DNA of 64,000 nucleotides. Source: Oscillospiraceae bacterium (GTDB lineage Bacteria > Bacillota > Clostridia > Oscillospirales > Oscillospiraceae). Numbering within the stretch: position 1 is the first letter of the stretch; each line of letters starts with the position of its first letter. The notes beneath the pieces were generated by a model that saw nothing but the letters and a program-made list of their open reading frames with translations, had not been told where the DNA came from and searched no databases. Both the position numbers and the translations under genes were made by a program. The stretch spans positions 1 to 64,000 of the forward strand of contig JAFTHT010000049.1 in the NCBI GenBank assembly GCA_017457285.1, given 5' to 3'. Shown here in pieces: positions 7,265 through 16,360 of the stretch.

Positions 7265-9082
7265 TTATTCCTCCTTTTTACGGAAGTGTTCGTAAACCGC
7301 CAGGGCTGCGTCCTTGGGCAGCAGCCGCTCCAGCTCCGGCAGTGTAGCCTGTCCAATGGCGGTGAGAGAATTGAAGGTTTTCAGCAGCTCCTGCTTGCGC
7401 TTGGGGCCGATGCCGGGGATGGAATCCAGCTCGGAATACCGCAGACGCTTGCTGCGAAGCTGACGGTGGTAGGTGATGGCAAAGCGGTGAGTCTCCTCCT
7501 GAATGTTTCCAATCAACGAAAACACCGTCTGATTGCCGTCGATGCCGATTTCCTCCCCTTCCGGAGTCACCAGAGCCCTGGTGCGGTGCCGGTCATCCTT
7601 GACCATACCAAAGACATTCAGCCGCAGTCCAAGCTCCTCCAGGGCCATTACGGCGGTATTGGCGTGGGCGATGCCGCCATCAATCAGCAGCAAATCCGGA
7701 GCCTCCGCAAAGCCCTTATCCCCCGCCAGGTAATGGCTAAACCGCCTCTTGACTACCTGACGCATGGAGGCGTAGTCGTCCTGATCCTGCAGTCCTTCCA
7801 CTTTGAACCGCTTATAATCACTTTTTCGGGGTTTACCGTCCTGAAAGACCACCATACTGGCCACAATATCTGTGCCGGAAATGTTGGAAATATCAAAGGA
7901 TTCAATGCGTTTTGGCGGGTCTATGGCCAACATTTTTCCTAAAAGGATCAATGTACCGGAAATTTTTTCTTCCTTACTGGTGACCCGCTGGGCTTCTTCG
8001 AAGGCGTTTTTCACCGCCAGCTCCACCAGTCTTACATTATCCCCGCGCTGGGGCACCTTCAACCGGGTTTTCCGGCCGAATTGCTGCTCCAAAAGCTGAC
8101 CAAACAGCTCACTATCCTCAATTTCGAAGGGAAGCAGCACGATTTTTGGGGCCAAACCGCGACTTAAATAATATTGCTTCAACAGGCTTGAGACGGCAGC
8201 CTCCTTATCCTCCGGCACGGGGATTACCTCATAATCCTTATCCAGCAAATTGCCGCCGGAGAAATGCAGCACCGCAAAGCAGGCCTTGGCCTCTGTTTCA
8301 GCATAGCCGATAACATCCGTATCCGCCAAAGAACCGGCGGTAACCAGCTGCTTCTGGCCTAAATTTTCCACTGCGTTCAGTCGGTCCCGGAGGCTGGCTG
8401 CCAGCTCAAACTCCAACTTTTCTGCCGCGGTCAGCATCTGCTGCCGGATATCCTCCGCCACCGCTTTATAATCCCCGGACAGGAGCCGCTTGGCCTGTTC
8501 CATACGGCTGCGATACTCGGCGTAGCCACGATTGGGCTGGCACCAGCCGTCGCATTGGCCCATATGGTAGTTGAGGCATGGACGATCCTTACCGATATCC
8601 CGGGGGAACTGTTTGTTGCAATCCGGCAGCCGAAGAGTTTGCCGCAGAGCCTCCATCACATCGTGGGTCACGCCGCGGCTGCCGTAGGGGCCATAATAAT
8701 TGGCGCCGTCGTCGCCAAGCTTGCTGACCAGGGTGATTTTTGGGTAGGCTTCCTTCATATTCAGCCGCAGATAGGGATAGCCCTTATCATCCTTCAGGAG
8801 AATATTATATTTCGGCAGGTACCGCTTAATCAGCGAACATTCCAGCACCAGCGCCTCAAATTCCGAAGCGGCGACGATTACATCAAAATGGTCGATTTTA
8901 CTGACCATGATGCGGGTCTTGGGGGTGTGGGAAGCGGTATCCTGAAAATACTGGCTGACCCGGTTTTTCAGTTTTTTGGCCTTGCCCACATAAATGACCT
9001 TGTCGGTCTTGTCCCGCATAATATAGACGCCGGGGGCGTAAGGAAGGCTCAGGGCTTTATCCTTTAATTCGTCAAAGGTCAT
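7265..9082 (-). CDS. uvrC: Excinuclease ABC subunit C
   Basis: UvrC makes both incisions around a lesion during nucleotide excision repair, together with UvrA and UvrB. The 605 residues match the family. The GIY-YIG nuclease is at the N-terminus (APGVYIM and IYVGKAKKLKNRV, about 16-42). A UVR motif lies near 200-240. An RNase H-like second nuclease follows (DISNISG and LLIDGG), then helix-hairpin-helix repeats at the C-terminus (LDSIPGIGPKRKQELL). uvrA and uvrB are not in the window. The ATG at 9082 has only a weak GGTGA upstream, but no better start is available. Confidence 0.96.
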   Translation of the reverse strand: MTFDELKDKALSLPYAPGVYIMRDKTDKVIYVGKAKKLKNRVSQYFQDTASHTPKTRIMVSKIDHFDVIVAASEFEALVLECSLIKRYLPKYNILLKDDKGYPYLRLNMKEAYPKITLVSKLGDDGANYYGPYGSRGVTHDVMEALRQTLRLPDCNKQFPRDIGKDRPCLNYHMGQCDGWCQPNRGYAEYRSRMEQAKRLLSGDYKAVAEDIRQQMLTAAEKLEFELAASLRDRLNAVENLGQKQLVTAGSLADTDVIGYAETEAKACFAVLHFSGGNLLDKDYEVIPVPEDKEAAVSSLLKQYYLSRGLAPKIVLLPFEIEDSELFGQLLEQQFGRKTRLKVPQRGDNVRLVELAVKNAFEEAQRVTSKEEKISGTLILLGKMLAIDPPKRIESFDISNISGTDIVASMVVFQDGKPRKSDYKRFKVEGLQDQDDYASMRQVVKRRFSHYLAGDKGFAEAPDLLLIDGGIAHANTAVMALEELGLRLNVFGMVKDDRHRTRALVTPEGEEIGIDGNQTVFSLIGNIQEETHRFAITYHRQLRSKRLRYSELDSIPGIGPKRKQELLKTFNSLTAIGQATLPELERLLPKDAALAVYEHFRKKEE

Positions 9083-9095
9083 ACAATTTCACCAT

Positions 9096-9128
9096 AAAAA
9101 TCCGCCTCAATGCAGAGCAATGAGGCGG
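9096..9128 (-). terminator. Terminator between the HPr paralogue and uvrC
   Basis: CCGCCTCA (9102-9109) and TGAGGCGG (9121-9128) form an 8-bp stem; on the minus strand it is followed by ATTTTTATGG. Confidence 0.75.
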
Positions 9129-9143
9129 AAGTGGAACATTTCC

Positions 9144-9404
9144 TTAATAAACATCCCGCTGAAGCAGAGCTTCCAGCGCATTGACAGCGGCTTCCGCATC
9201 GGGACCGGCAGCGGTCAGCGTAACGGTGGCACCGGTAACAATGCTCATGGACATGATGCCAAGCAGGCTCTTTGCGTTCATTTTGCGGTTCGCAGACTCC
9301 AGCCAAATGCTGCTCTCAAACTCGTTAGCCTTTTGGACGAAGTATGTAGCCTGACGGTTGTGCAGGCCGGATTCGCAGCGAACTACGATTTCTTTGTTGA
9401 ACAT
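9144..9404 (-). CDS. HPr family phosphocarrier protein
   Basis: HPr proteins carry phosphate in the sugar phosphotransferase system and, when phosphorylated on Ser46, act as CcpA corepressors. The 86-residue product aligns with both key positions: His15 (in GLHNRQA) and Ser46 (in AKSLLGIM). The sequence around His15 departs from the usual HARPA: Ala16 is Asn and Pro18 is Gln, while Arg17 is kept. It may therefore be a regulatory Crh-like paralogue rather than the PTS carrier. The ATG at 9404 is preferred over a GTG three codons earlier because AAGGAG is then eight bases away. It has its own promoter at 9458-9487. Confidence 0.85.
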   Translation of the reverse strand: MFNKEIVVRCESGLHNRQATYFVQKANEFESSIWLESANRKMNAKSLLGIMSMSIVTGATVTLTAAGPDAEAAVNALEALLQRDVY

Positions 9405-9457
9405 TTGAAACACTCCTTATTCGCCATGCCGCAGTCACAGACATGACATTCTTTCTA

Positions 9458-9487
9458 TATGATAACCAAATTACAGCAAAAAGTCAA
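9458..9487 (-). promoter_or_regulatory. Promoter of the HPr paralogue
   Basis: On the minus strand TTGACT (9482-9487) is followed after 18 bp by TATCAT (9458-9463), about 50 bp upstream of the start. Confidence 0.6.
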
Positions 9488-9513
9488 CAAATATTCGTCG
9501 AATTCCAATAACT

Positions 9514-11889
9514 TTACAATTCGGCAATGGTGACGCCGTCCTCGCCCTCGCCATAGGCGCCCAGGCGGAAGGATTTAACGTACTTGGTTTTCCGCAAAGA
9601 CTGATGGACAGCGGCCCGGACAGCGCCGGTGCCCTTACCGTGGATGATGCGGACGGATTTCAAATTGGAGCGCATAGCTTCATCCAGATACCGCTCCAGT
9701 ACGCAGACTGCCTCGATGGTATCCATGCCCCGCAGGTCGATTTCGCTGGCCATGGCGGTCAGCTTCATCTCACGGCCGGAATGGGCCGGTCTGGACTTCT
9801 TCTCCACATAGGGATTGGACTGCTCCAGAAGGTAAATTTCATCCTTTTTCGCGGTCATTTTCAGAATACCGGCCTGGAGCTCGTAGGTGCCGTCCTTGTT
9901 AATGGCAATGACGCTGGCCCGGGTGCCCAATTTCAGAAGCTCCACCGTATCGCCAATCAGGATTTCACGGCTGGGCTCCGGCCGCTCCTTTTGGGGCTGC
10001 TCCGCCCGGATGCGGCTCTGGGCCTCGTTCAGGCTCCGGCGCAGCTCCGCCTGGCGCTGATTGATATTGGCGGTGTCGGCGGATTCGGAAAGCTGTTTTT
10101 TCAGGGCTTTGATTTCCTCAGAAGCGGCATTGGCCGTCCGGCGGGCATCCTCGATGATCTCCTGGGCCTCCCGGCGGGCTGCTTCCATGGCCTTCTCCTT
10201 TTCCCGGCGGAGCTGGGCATGGTATTCCTCGTTCTGTTCTTTGATTTTCCTGGTTTCTGCCCGCAGCCGTTCGGCTTCCACCCGGGCAGACTCCATCTGT
10301 TGGCGCTGCTGCTCCAGCTGGGACAGAACATCTTCAAAATCTTTATCACTTTTTCCAACCAAATCATTAGCTTCTTTCAGGATATCCTCGGAAAGTCCCA
10401 ACTTTCTGGAGATGGCAAAGGCGTTGGATTTACCGGGGATGCCGATGAGCAGCTTATAAGTGGGCCGAAGCGTTTCCACATCAAATTCGCAGGAGGCGTT
10501 GATGACACCTTCCGTACGCATGGCGTAAAGTTTCAGCTCCGCATAGTGGGTAGTGGCCACCACTCGGCTGCCCATTTTCCGGCAAAATTCGATGATCGCC
10601 ATGGCAAGGGCCGCACCCTCGGCAGGGTCGGTACCGGCGCCCAGTTCGTCAAAGAGCACCAGGGTTCGGTCGTCACACTGTGCCACTACATCCACGATGG
10701 TGCGCATATGGCTGGAGAAGGTGGACAAACTCTGGGCGATGGATTGCTCGTCGCCAATGTCCGCCAGAATGGCATGGAAGGTGGAAAGCTCGCTGCCATC
10801 CCCTGCAGGAATATGCAGGCCGCACTCCGCCATCAGAGTCAGCAGACCTACGGTTTTCAGAGTGACCGTCTTGCCGCCGGTGTTGGGGCCGGTGATAATC
10901 ATGGTGTCGAAATCGGTACCCAGACGCAGGGAAATGGGCACGACCTGCTTGGAATCGATGAGGGGGTGACGGGCCTTCCGCAGCTCCACCCTACCCTCGT
11001 CGTTCATCAGCGGTGCCCAAGCGTTCATCCGATAGCCCAGCTTCGCCTTGGCAAAAATCACATCCAGACGCACCAGCATATCGAAATCCAGCTCGATGTC
11101 ACCCCGGTGGGCTGCCGCTTCCGCGGACAATTCCGCCAAAATCCGCTCGATTTCCTTCTTCTCCTTCAATTCCAGCTCCCGCAGGGCGTTGTTGGCATTG
11201 ACGGCAGACATCGGCTCCACAAAATAGGTGGAGCCGCTGGCGGAAACATCATGGACAAGGCCCGGCACATCGTTGCGGCACTCGGATTTCACCGGCACCA
11301 CATACCGACCCTGGCGGATGGTGATGATGGGCTCCCGTAGAAATTTACTATAAGCGGGAGAAGAAATGACCTTTTGCAAACTGTCCCGAATTTTGGCGGA
11401 CTGAACCCGCATATGGCGGCGAATATCCGCAAGGGCGGGACTGGCGGTGTCGGCAATCTCTTCCTCCGACAAAATCGCGCCGAAAATTCGGTCTTCAAGG
11501 TATTTATTGGGCGTCAGGGCATCAAAAAGATTGCTCAGAACGGTGCGCTGCTCATCCTCGGAGACATAGCTTTTCACCGTACGGGCAGAGCGAAGCACCG
11601 CTCCGATCCGCAGCAATTCAATGGGCTGCAAGCTGCCACCGCGGTCGGCCCGTTCCAGGGAGGCAGACACATCCTGCACCTCGGAAAAGCTGGGATTGCC
11701 CTTCTTGGTGCAAAGATCAGATGCGGCGCTGGTTTCCTCCAGCAGGGCGTTTACATCTTCCAAATCGGAAGTAGGCCGCAAAAGCCGACACCGGGCCTTG
11801 CCCTCTGAGCTGCCTGCGCAGGCGGCCAGCTGCTCCAGAACCTGGTCCAGCTCCAGCTTTAATAAAGATTTTTCGTATAATTCAGACAT
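9514..11889 (-). CDS. mutS2: Endonuclease MutS2
   Basis: MutS2 binds branched DNA and, in Firmicutes, also acts on collided ribosomes; it is not part of mismatch repair. The 791-residue length is typical. The MutS-type core carries the Walker A motif GPNTGGKT and the Walker B region LVLFDELGAGTDP. A long charged coiled coil follows, then a C-terminal Smr nuclease domain with the motif IIHGKGTG. The frame is open far upstream to 12174, but ATG 11889 (MSELYEKS) has AGGAG upstream and matches the family start. recO ends eight bases upstream. Confidence 0.95.
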   Translation of the reverse strand: MSELYEKSLLKLELDQVLEQLAACAGSSEGKARCRLLRPTSDLEDVNALLEETSAASDLCTKKGNPSFSEVQDVSASLERADRGGSLQPIELLRIGAVLRSARTVKSYVSEDEQRTVLSNLFDALTPNKYLEDRIFGAILSEEEIADTASPALADIRRHMRVQSAKIRDSLQKVISSPAYSKFLREPIITIRQGRYVVPVKSECRNDVPGLVHDVSASGSTYFVEPMSAVNANNALRELELKEKKEIERILAELSAEAAAHRGDIELDFDMLVRLDVIFAKAKLGYRMNAWAPLMNDEGRVELRKARHPLIDSKQVVPISLRLGTDFDTMIITGPNTGGKTVTLKTVGLLTLMAECGLHIPAGDGSELSTFHAILADIGDEQSIAQSLSTFSSHMRTIVDVVAQCDDRTLVLFDELGAGTDPAEGAALAMAIIEFCRKMGSRVVATTHYAELKLYAMRTEGVINASCEFDVETLRPTYKLLIGIPGKSNAFAISRKLGLSEDILKEANDLVGKSDKDFEDVLSQLEQQRQQMESARVEAERLRAETRKIKEQNEEYHAQLRREKEKAMEAARREAQEIIEDARRTANAASEEIKALKKQLSESADTANINQRQAELRRSLNEAQSRIRAEQPQKERPEPSREILIGDTVELLKLGTRASVIAINKDGTYELQAGILKMTAKKDEIYLLEQSNPYVEKKSRPAHSGREMKLTAMASEIDLRGMDTIEAVCVLERYLDEAMRSNLKSVRIIHGKGTGAVRAAVHQSLRKTKYVKSFRLGAYGEGEDGVTIAEL

Positions 11890-11897
11890 AGTTTCTC

Positions 11898-12638
11898 CTA
11901 AATAAGTAGGGATTTGTAAAAATCCAGTGTAGAAAACCCACGCTCTAATTGGGTGGTCAGATAGGCTTCCGACAAGGAGGAAAGCTGATCCAGATTCTCG
12001 TTTCCAATGGAAAAGGAAAAGAGTTTTTTGGAATCGCAGTAGACGATGTAGCGGATTGCATCCAGCATTCCGGGATTGATGGGGATGCGGATACCGGAAG
12101 CAGCTGCGCGGCAATTTTGGCACAGCAGCGCACCGCCGGACAGGTCGAAGAGCGTGGGGCTTTGGTTGCCGCAAACATGGCAGCCAAACAAATCGGGGGT
12201 ATAACCGGCAATACAGGCAGCACGCAGCTCAAAAACCGCCTTTACCTGCTGTTCCGGCAATCCCAGCCGGGTCAGAGCAAAGAGGCTGTTCAGCACCAGG
12301 GACAGCAGCTCCGGATTCGGCAGATCCTCTTGAGAAATGACCTCTGCCGCCTGAGCAAAATAGGTACCCAGGGACAGCTTCATCAAATCCCGGCGCAAAT
12401 CCCGAAACAATTCAATAGAATGGGCTTCGTTGATGGTGTACATTCCCCGGTATTCAAACAGGGTAAATTCCCCATAGGCCAACAGCTGGCAAGGGGCCAC
12501 CAGGGGGCTGTTTTTTCGCCGCAGCCCCCGGGCCTTTACCGTCAATTTTCCGTTTTCCTGGGTCAGTAGGGTCAGCAGCGCATCCCGGTCATTGTAGTCC
12601 GTGACCCGCAGCACCAGTGCTTTCACCGTCAGGTACAT
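11898..12638 (-). CDS. recO: DNA repair protein RecO
   Basis: RecO helps load RecA onto single-stranded DNA in the RecFOR pathway. The 246-residue protein has an N-terminal OB fold beginning MYLTVKALVLRVTDYNDRD, a helical middle, and a zinc-finger region with CHVCGNQ and CQNC, the usual four-Cys arrangement. The ATG at 12638 has GGAGG upstream. Its first 50 bases lie inside the 3' end of yqzL in another frame, so the two are likely translationally coupled. Confidence 0.95.
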   Translation of the reverse strand: MYLTVKALVLRVTDYNDRDALLTLLTQENGKLTVKARGLRRKNSPLVAPCQLLAYGEFTLFEYRGMYTINEAHSIELFRDLRRDLMKLSLGTYFAQAAEVISQEDLPNPELLSLVLNSLFALTRLGLPEQQVKAVFELRAACIAGYTPDLFGCHVCGNQSPTLFDLSGGALLCQNCRAAASGIRIPINPGMLDAIRYIVYCDSKKLFSFSIGNENLDQLSSLSEAYLTTQLERGFSTLDFYKSLLI

Positions 12639-12729
12639 GGACTCCCTCCGTCTTGTGTGCTTTGTACATCATATAAAATTCCGGCGCGCCGGTTTCCAAA
12701 AACATCTGCCAGTAGTCCTTTGCGTCCAT
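12589..12729 (-). CDS. yqzL: YqzL family small protein
   Basis: This 46-residue frame begins at ATG 12729, with GGAGG seven bases upstream, and ends at TGA 12589, overlapping the first 50 bp of recO. Its N-terminal half (DYWQMFLETGAPEFYMMYK) resembles Bacillus YqzL, a protein of about 47 residues with a W-x-x-F-x-x-TG pattern. In Bacillus, yqzL also lies between era and recO. The function of YqzL is not known. A second in-frame ATG at 12735 is possible but sits directly on the ribosome binding site. Confidence 0.8.
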   Translation of the reverse strand: MDAKDYWQMFLETGAPEFYMMYKAHKTEGVHVPDGESTGAAGHGLQ

Positions 12730-12783
12730 ATCCATCCCTCCGGGGATAGGATTTGCAAAGGAGTGGGATTTTACAAATGGAAA

Positions 12784-13671
12784 TTATTCTTTGTAACCAA
12801 AATTCCGGACCAGGAAATCGCTGTCACGCCAATTTTCTTTAACCTTGACCCAGGTGGTCAGATACACCTTGGTGCCCATGAATTTTTCACAGTCGGTCCG
12901 GGCCATGGAGGAAATTTTCTTCAGCATGGCACCCTGCTTTCCGATGATAATGCCCTTGTGGCTTGCTTTTTCGCAGAAAATAGTGGCATCCAGGTCGATA
13001 ATGCCGTTATCCCGCTCGGAGAAGGTGGTAATTTCAACAGCAGTGCCGTGGGGAATTTCCTTATCCAGGCACCAGAGCAGCTTCTCCCGAATGATTTCCG
13101 CCATAACCTGGCGCTCTGGCTGGTCGGTGGTCAGGCCCTCCGGGAACAGGAAGGGACTTTCGATGGCATATTTGCCGCAGATTTTCAGCAGCTCCTCTAC
13201 CCCGTCGCCGGTTCTGGCGGAGATGGGAATGATGGCATCGAAGGCGGCTGCCTGGGAGTAGACGGCGATGACCTCCAGTAGCTTGTCCTTTTCAACGGTG
13301 TCGATCTTATTGATGGCCAAAACGGCGGGGCATTTGCTGCCCTTGATTTTCTCGATGAGCCCCTCTTCCTGGGGGCCGATAGAGGCGATGGGCTCCACCA
13401 CCAGAATGGTCAAATCCACATCGGCAATGGATTCCCGGGCAACGTTGACCATGTAATCGCCCAGCTTCGTCCGGGCCCGGTGGTAGCCGGGGGTATCCAC
13501 AAACACAAACTGGGTATCCTCCCGTGTCAGGATGCCGCAAATGCGGTTCCGGGTGGTCTGGGGCTTATTGGAAACGATGGCGATTTTCTCGCCAACGAGA
13601 TAATTGGTCAGGGTGGACTTGCCCACATTGGGCCGTCCGGCAATGGTAATCATAGCAGTTTTGGTTTTCAT
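12784..13671 (-). CDS. era: GTPase Era
   Basis: Era is an essential GTPase that binds the 3' end of 16S rRNA and assists 30S assembly. The 295-residue protein carries G1 GRPNVGKST (12-20), the G2 region with TTRN, G3 DTPGYH and G4 NKID. A C-terminal KH domain follows, with the motif IIGKQGAMLKKI. AAGGAG sits upstream of ATG 13671. It lies in the conserved order ybeY-era-yqzL-recO. Confidence 0.97.
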   Translation of the reverse strand: MKTKTAMITIAGRPNVGKSTLTNYLVGEKIAIVSNKPQTTRNRICGILTREDTQFVFVDTPGYHRARTKLGDYMVNVARESIADVDLTILVVEPIASIGPQEEGLIEKIKGSKCPAVLAINKIDTVEKDKLLEVIAVYSQAAAFDAIIPISARTGDGVEELLKICGKYAIESPFLFPEGLTTDQPERQVMAEIIREKLLWCLDKEIPHGTAVEITTFSERDNGIIDLDATIFCEKASHKGIIIGKQGAMLKKISSMARTDCEKFMGTKVYLTTWVKVKENWRDSDFLVRNFGYKE

Positions 13672-13684
13672 TTTTTTCTCCTTT

Positions 13685-14182
13685 TCATCGGGTCATGCCT
13701 GGAATCGCAGATGCGATAGCCTCTTCCCGGGCGCGCATCTGCGCTTTCTGGGGGCCTTCGTCCAGATGGTCGTAGCCCAGCAGGTGGAGCATGGAATGGA
13801 TGGTCAGATAGCCCACCTCCCGCTTTTCGCTGTGGCCGAATTCCTTGGCCTGGGCGCAGGCCCGCTCCAGGCTGATGCACATATCCCCCAGGGGGCAAAG
13901 GCCGCTGGCCGGGTCTAAGTAGGCAACCCAATCCGTGGGAGGGTTGCCGGCCTCCAGCTCGAACATGGGGAAGCTCAGCACATCCGTGGGTTTGTCAATG
14001 TTGCGGCTGGCCTTGTTGATGGCCTGGATGCCCCTGTCATTGGTCACCAGAACATTGATTTCGCAGGGCACTCCAATCCCCTCGGCGGAAAGTACCGCCT
14101 CCACACATTTCTTGATAATGGCGCTGACGAAGGGCTTTTTCAGGGAAAAGCCATCGAAGGTCATGTTGATTTTTGTTTTCAT
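13685..14182 (-). CDS. ybeY: Endoribonuclease YbeY
   Basis: YbeY is a metal-dependent RNase involved in 16S rRNA 3'-end maturation and ribosome quality control. The 165-residue protein shows the zinc motif HSMLHLLGYDH, a variant of the usual HGxLHLxGYDH with Ser for Gly at the second position. The upstream DVLSFPM motif is also present. ATG 14182 (MKTKINMTFDG) is chosen for the AAGGAAG upstream and the family start; the frame stays open further upstream inside phoH. phoH ends two bases before it, so coupling is likely. Confidence 0.94.
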   Translation of the reverse strand: MKTKINMTFDGFSLKKPFVSAIIKKCVEAVLSAEGIGVPCEINVLVTNDRGIQAINKASRNIDKPTDVLSFPMFELEAGNPPTDWVAYLDPASGLCPLGDMCISLERACAQAKEFGHSEKREVGYLTIHSMLHLLGYDHLDEGPQKAQMRAREEAIASAIPGMTR

Positions 14183-14183
14183 A

Positions 14184-15185
14184 TCAATTCTTCCTTTGGT
14201 AACGGTTGTTGGACCTGGAGGGCTCGGGCTTTTGGGAAGCCTTCTCATAGGCATTGATGATTTCCTGCACCAGAGCGTGGCGCACCACATCGGCGGCGGT
14301 CAGGCGGCAGATGGCGATGTCATTGACCCCCTCCAGCACCCGGATAGCATCCTTCAGGCCGGAGGTCTTGTCGTCCGGCAGATCGATCTGGGTCACGTCG
14401 CCGGTAATGACGATTTTCGACCCGAACCCCAGACGGGTCAGGAACATCTTCATCTGCTCCTTGGTGGTATTCTGAGCCTCATCCAGGATGATGAAGCTGT
14501 CGTCCAGAGTCCGGCCCCGCATATAGGCCAGGGGTGCCACCTCGATGGAGCCCCGCTCCTGGTATTTCTGGAAGGTTTCCGGGCCCAGCATATCGTAGAG
14601 CGCATCATACAGCGGTCGCAGATAGGGGTCTACCTTGTTTTGCAGATCGCCCGGCAGGAAGCCCAGCCGTTCTCCGGCTTCCACCGCAGGGCGGGTCAGG
14701 ATAATGCGGTTCACCGTCCGCTCCCGGAATGCTGCCACCGCAGCGGCCACCGCCAGGTAAGTTTTGCCGGTACCGGCAGGACCAACGCCGATGGTGACGG
14801 TATTCTTTTGGATGGCTTTCATATACCGCTGCTGGCCCACGGTCTTGGCCTTGATAGGCTTTCCCTTGGCGGTAATGCAAACTACATCCTTGTCCATCTG
14901 GGCCACCTGATGGTCGTTGCCCTCTTTTACAAGGGTAATCAGGTAACGGACCCGCTGCTCATCGATGGTCTCCCCTTTTGCTGCCAGGGACAGCAACCCC
15001 TCCAGGGTGCGAACCGCTTTGTCCGCCGCTTCCTCATCGCCGGAAACTTTCAGCTCCGTACCACGGTTCACGATGGATACTGCCAGCGCATCCTCGATCC
15101 GTTTGATATTTTCATCGAAGGAGCCAAAGACCGTAATCAGATCCTCGACCCGTTCCGCGTTTACCGTCCGTTCAATCAGCTTCAT
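14184..15185 (-). CDS. phoH: PhoH family protein
   Basis: PhoH-like proteins are cytoplasmic P-loop ATPases thought to act in RNA metabolism, usually next to ybeY. The 333-residue product has an N-terminal KH-like region, Walker A GPAGTGKTYLA and a Walker B region FIILDEAQNTT. ATG 15185 (MKLIERTVNAE) fits the family. GAGGAG lies about 12 bases upstream, slightly far, so one of the in-frame codons just before it could also be used. The start overlaps the end of yqfD by 14 bp. Confidence 0.92.
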   Translation of the reverse strand: MKLIERTVNAERVEDLITVFGSFDENIKRIEDALAVSIVNRGTELKVSGDEEAADKAVRTLEGLLSLAAKGETIDEQRVRYLITLVKEGNDHQVAQMDKDVVCITAKGKPIKAKTVGQQRYMKAIQKNTVTIGVGPAGTGKTYLAVAAAVAAFRERTVNRIILTRPAVEAGERLGFLPGDLQNKVDPYLRPLYDALYDMLGPETFQKYQERGSIEVAPLAYMRGRTLDDSFIILDEAQNTTKEQMKMFLTRLGFGSKIVITGDVTQIDLPDDKTSGLKDAIRVLEGVNDIAICRLTAADVVRHALVQEIINAYEKASQKPEPSRSNNRYQRKN

Positions 15186-16359
15186 AATCCAATAAATTCT
15201 CCTCAAGCCGTGATTTGCCTATCATTTCATAGCAGGCGTATTTTCCGGTAAGGCACCAGCCGCCGTCGATTTTCGTAATGGATTCAAAATTCGCGTCAAT
15301 TCGCCCAGCGGTCATGGTGCCAATCAGATAGGCGCAGGAAAAATCCCGAAGCAGCGCTTCTCCATCTGCATCCTCTGCATCAACCGATTCGTACCAGCGC
15401 CATTCCTCAACAGAAAGGGCCAAAGGCAATCGGAATCCACCAGGCAGCGTCAAATAATACTCCGAATACATTTTATCACAAGTGGTATCCAAAATTCCAC
15501 TACCTTTGAAGAAATTTATCCGATTATTTCCGAAAATGATACTAAATTTTTTCTTCGACCGGGTCATTTCGCTCCGGGCAGTCCTTTTGCTTGGGAATAC
15601 AGCGGTCAAATTCCGTTGGGTTTCGGCATAAACTTCCCCCATAGCCCGACTGCCCCGGATACAGATACCCAAATCCGTATAGCCGGAAACCAACAATTGT
15701 CCCGCCTTGACACTCTGGCCCACCTTGCAGACCGGGCTCCCTTGCAGGACCGTCATTTCACGAATCACGCCGTCCCGGGTTGCGATGATGCTGGAAATGC
15801 CTCTTTGCTGCGAATCCTTCTCCGGCTCCGCCCGCTCCCGAACGGAGATGACTCCACGGCAGCCGTAGGTATTGATGCCCGCCCATTGCAGCTCCGGGAT
15901 GGCCTCCAAAAGCGAATTTTTCATTTGTTCGCTGCGTAGTCCCCGGCGAGAGGCCCCGAAACCAAAGCCATATTGGCTGCAGGCTTCCAGAATCCGGCCT
16001 GTGGGTACAGTCGCATTTCCTTCCACCTCAACAAACCATACTCTGGTGGGCAAAAACAGGGTCAAAAACAACAGCAACATAACGCCGCCAATCAACACAG
16101 GGCGTTTCGGCATCCGCCGCACAAGCCAAAACAGGCCGCTGCGGCGTAGGATTCGTAGACGCTCTCCCCTCTTGTGGACAAGCTTTCGCAGATTCCGCAG
16201 CTGCTGGCGGCGCAGAACGAAGGTAATCACCAAATCATCCACTTGCTGGACATTCAGAAGTGTCACGCCCGCCCCGTTGATGGCCCGGAGCGCCGATGCC
16301 GTATCTGCGCTCATCAATTCAGCGGTGACCATGCCGGACATGGATTGCCAAAAGCCCAT
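15172..16359 (-). CDS. yqfD: Sporulation protein YqfD
   Basis: YqfD is made in the mother cell during sporulation in Bacillus; its precise role is unclear. The 395-residue protein has a cytoplasmic N-terminal domain (about 1-90) and one membrane segment near 90-107, preceded by a basic stretch (VRRMPKRP). A large extracytoplasmic domain follows. Family stretches such as VWFVEVEGNATVP and the later GVIREMTVLQGSPVCKVGQ are visible. It starts one base after the yqfC stop, forming a yqfC-yqfD-phoH-ybeY-era chain. Confidence 0.9.
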   Translation of the reverse strand: MGFWQSMSGMVTAELMSADTASALRAINGAGVTLLNVQQVDDLVITFVLRRQQLRNLRKLVHKRGERLRILRRSGLFWLVRRMPKRPVLIGGVMLLLFLTLFLPTRVWFVEVEGNATVPTGRILEACSQYGFGFGASRRGLRSEQMKNSLLEAIPELQWAGINTYGCRGVISVRERAEPEKDSQQRGISSIIATRDGVIREMTVLQGSPVCKVGQSVKAGQLLVSGYTDLGICIRGSRAMGEVYAETQRNLTAVFPSKRTARSEMTRSKKKFSIIFGNNRINFFKGSGILDTTCDKMYSEYYLTLPGGFRLPLALSVEEWRWYESVDAEDADGEALLRDFSCAYLIGTMTAGRIDANFESITKIDGGWCLTGKYACYEMIGKSRLEENLLDYEAD

Positions 16360-16360
16360 C

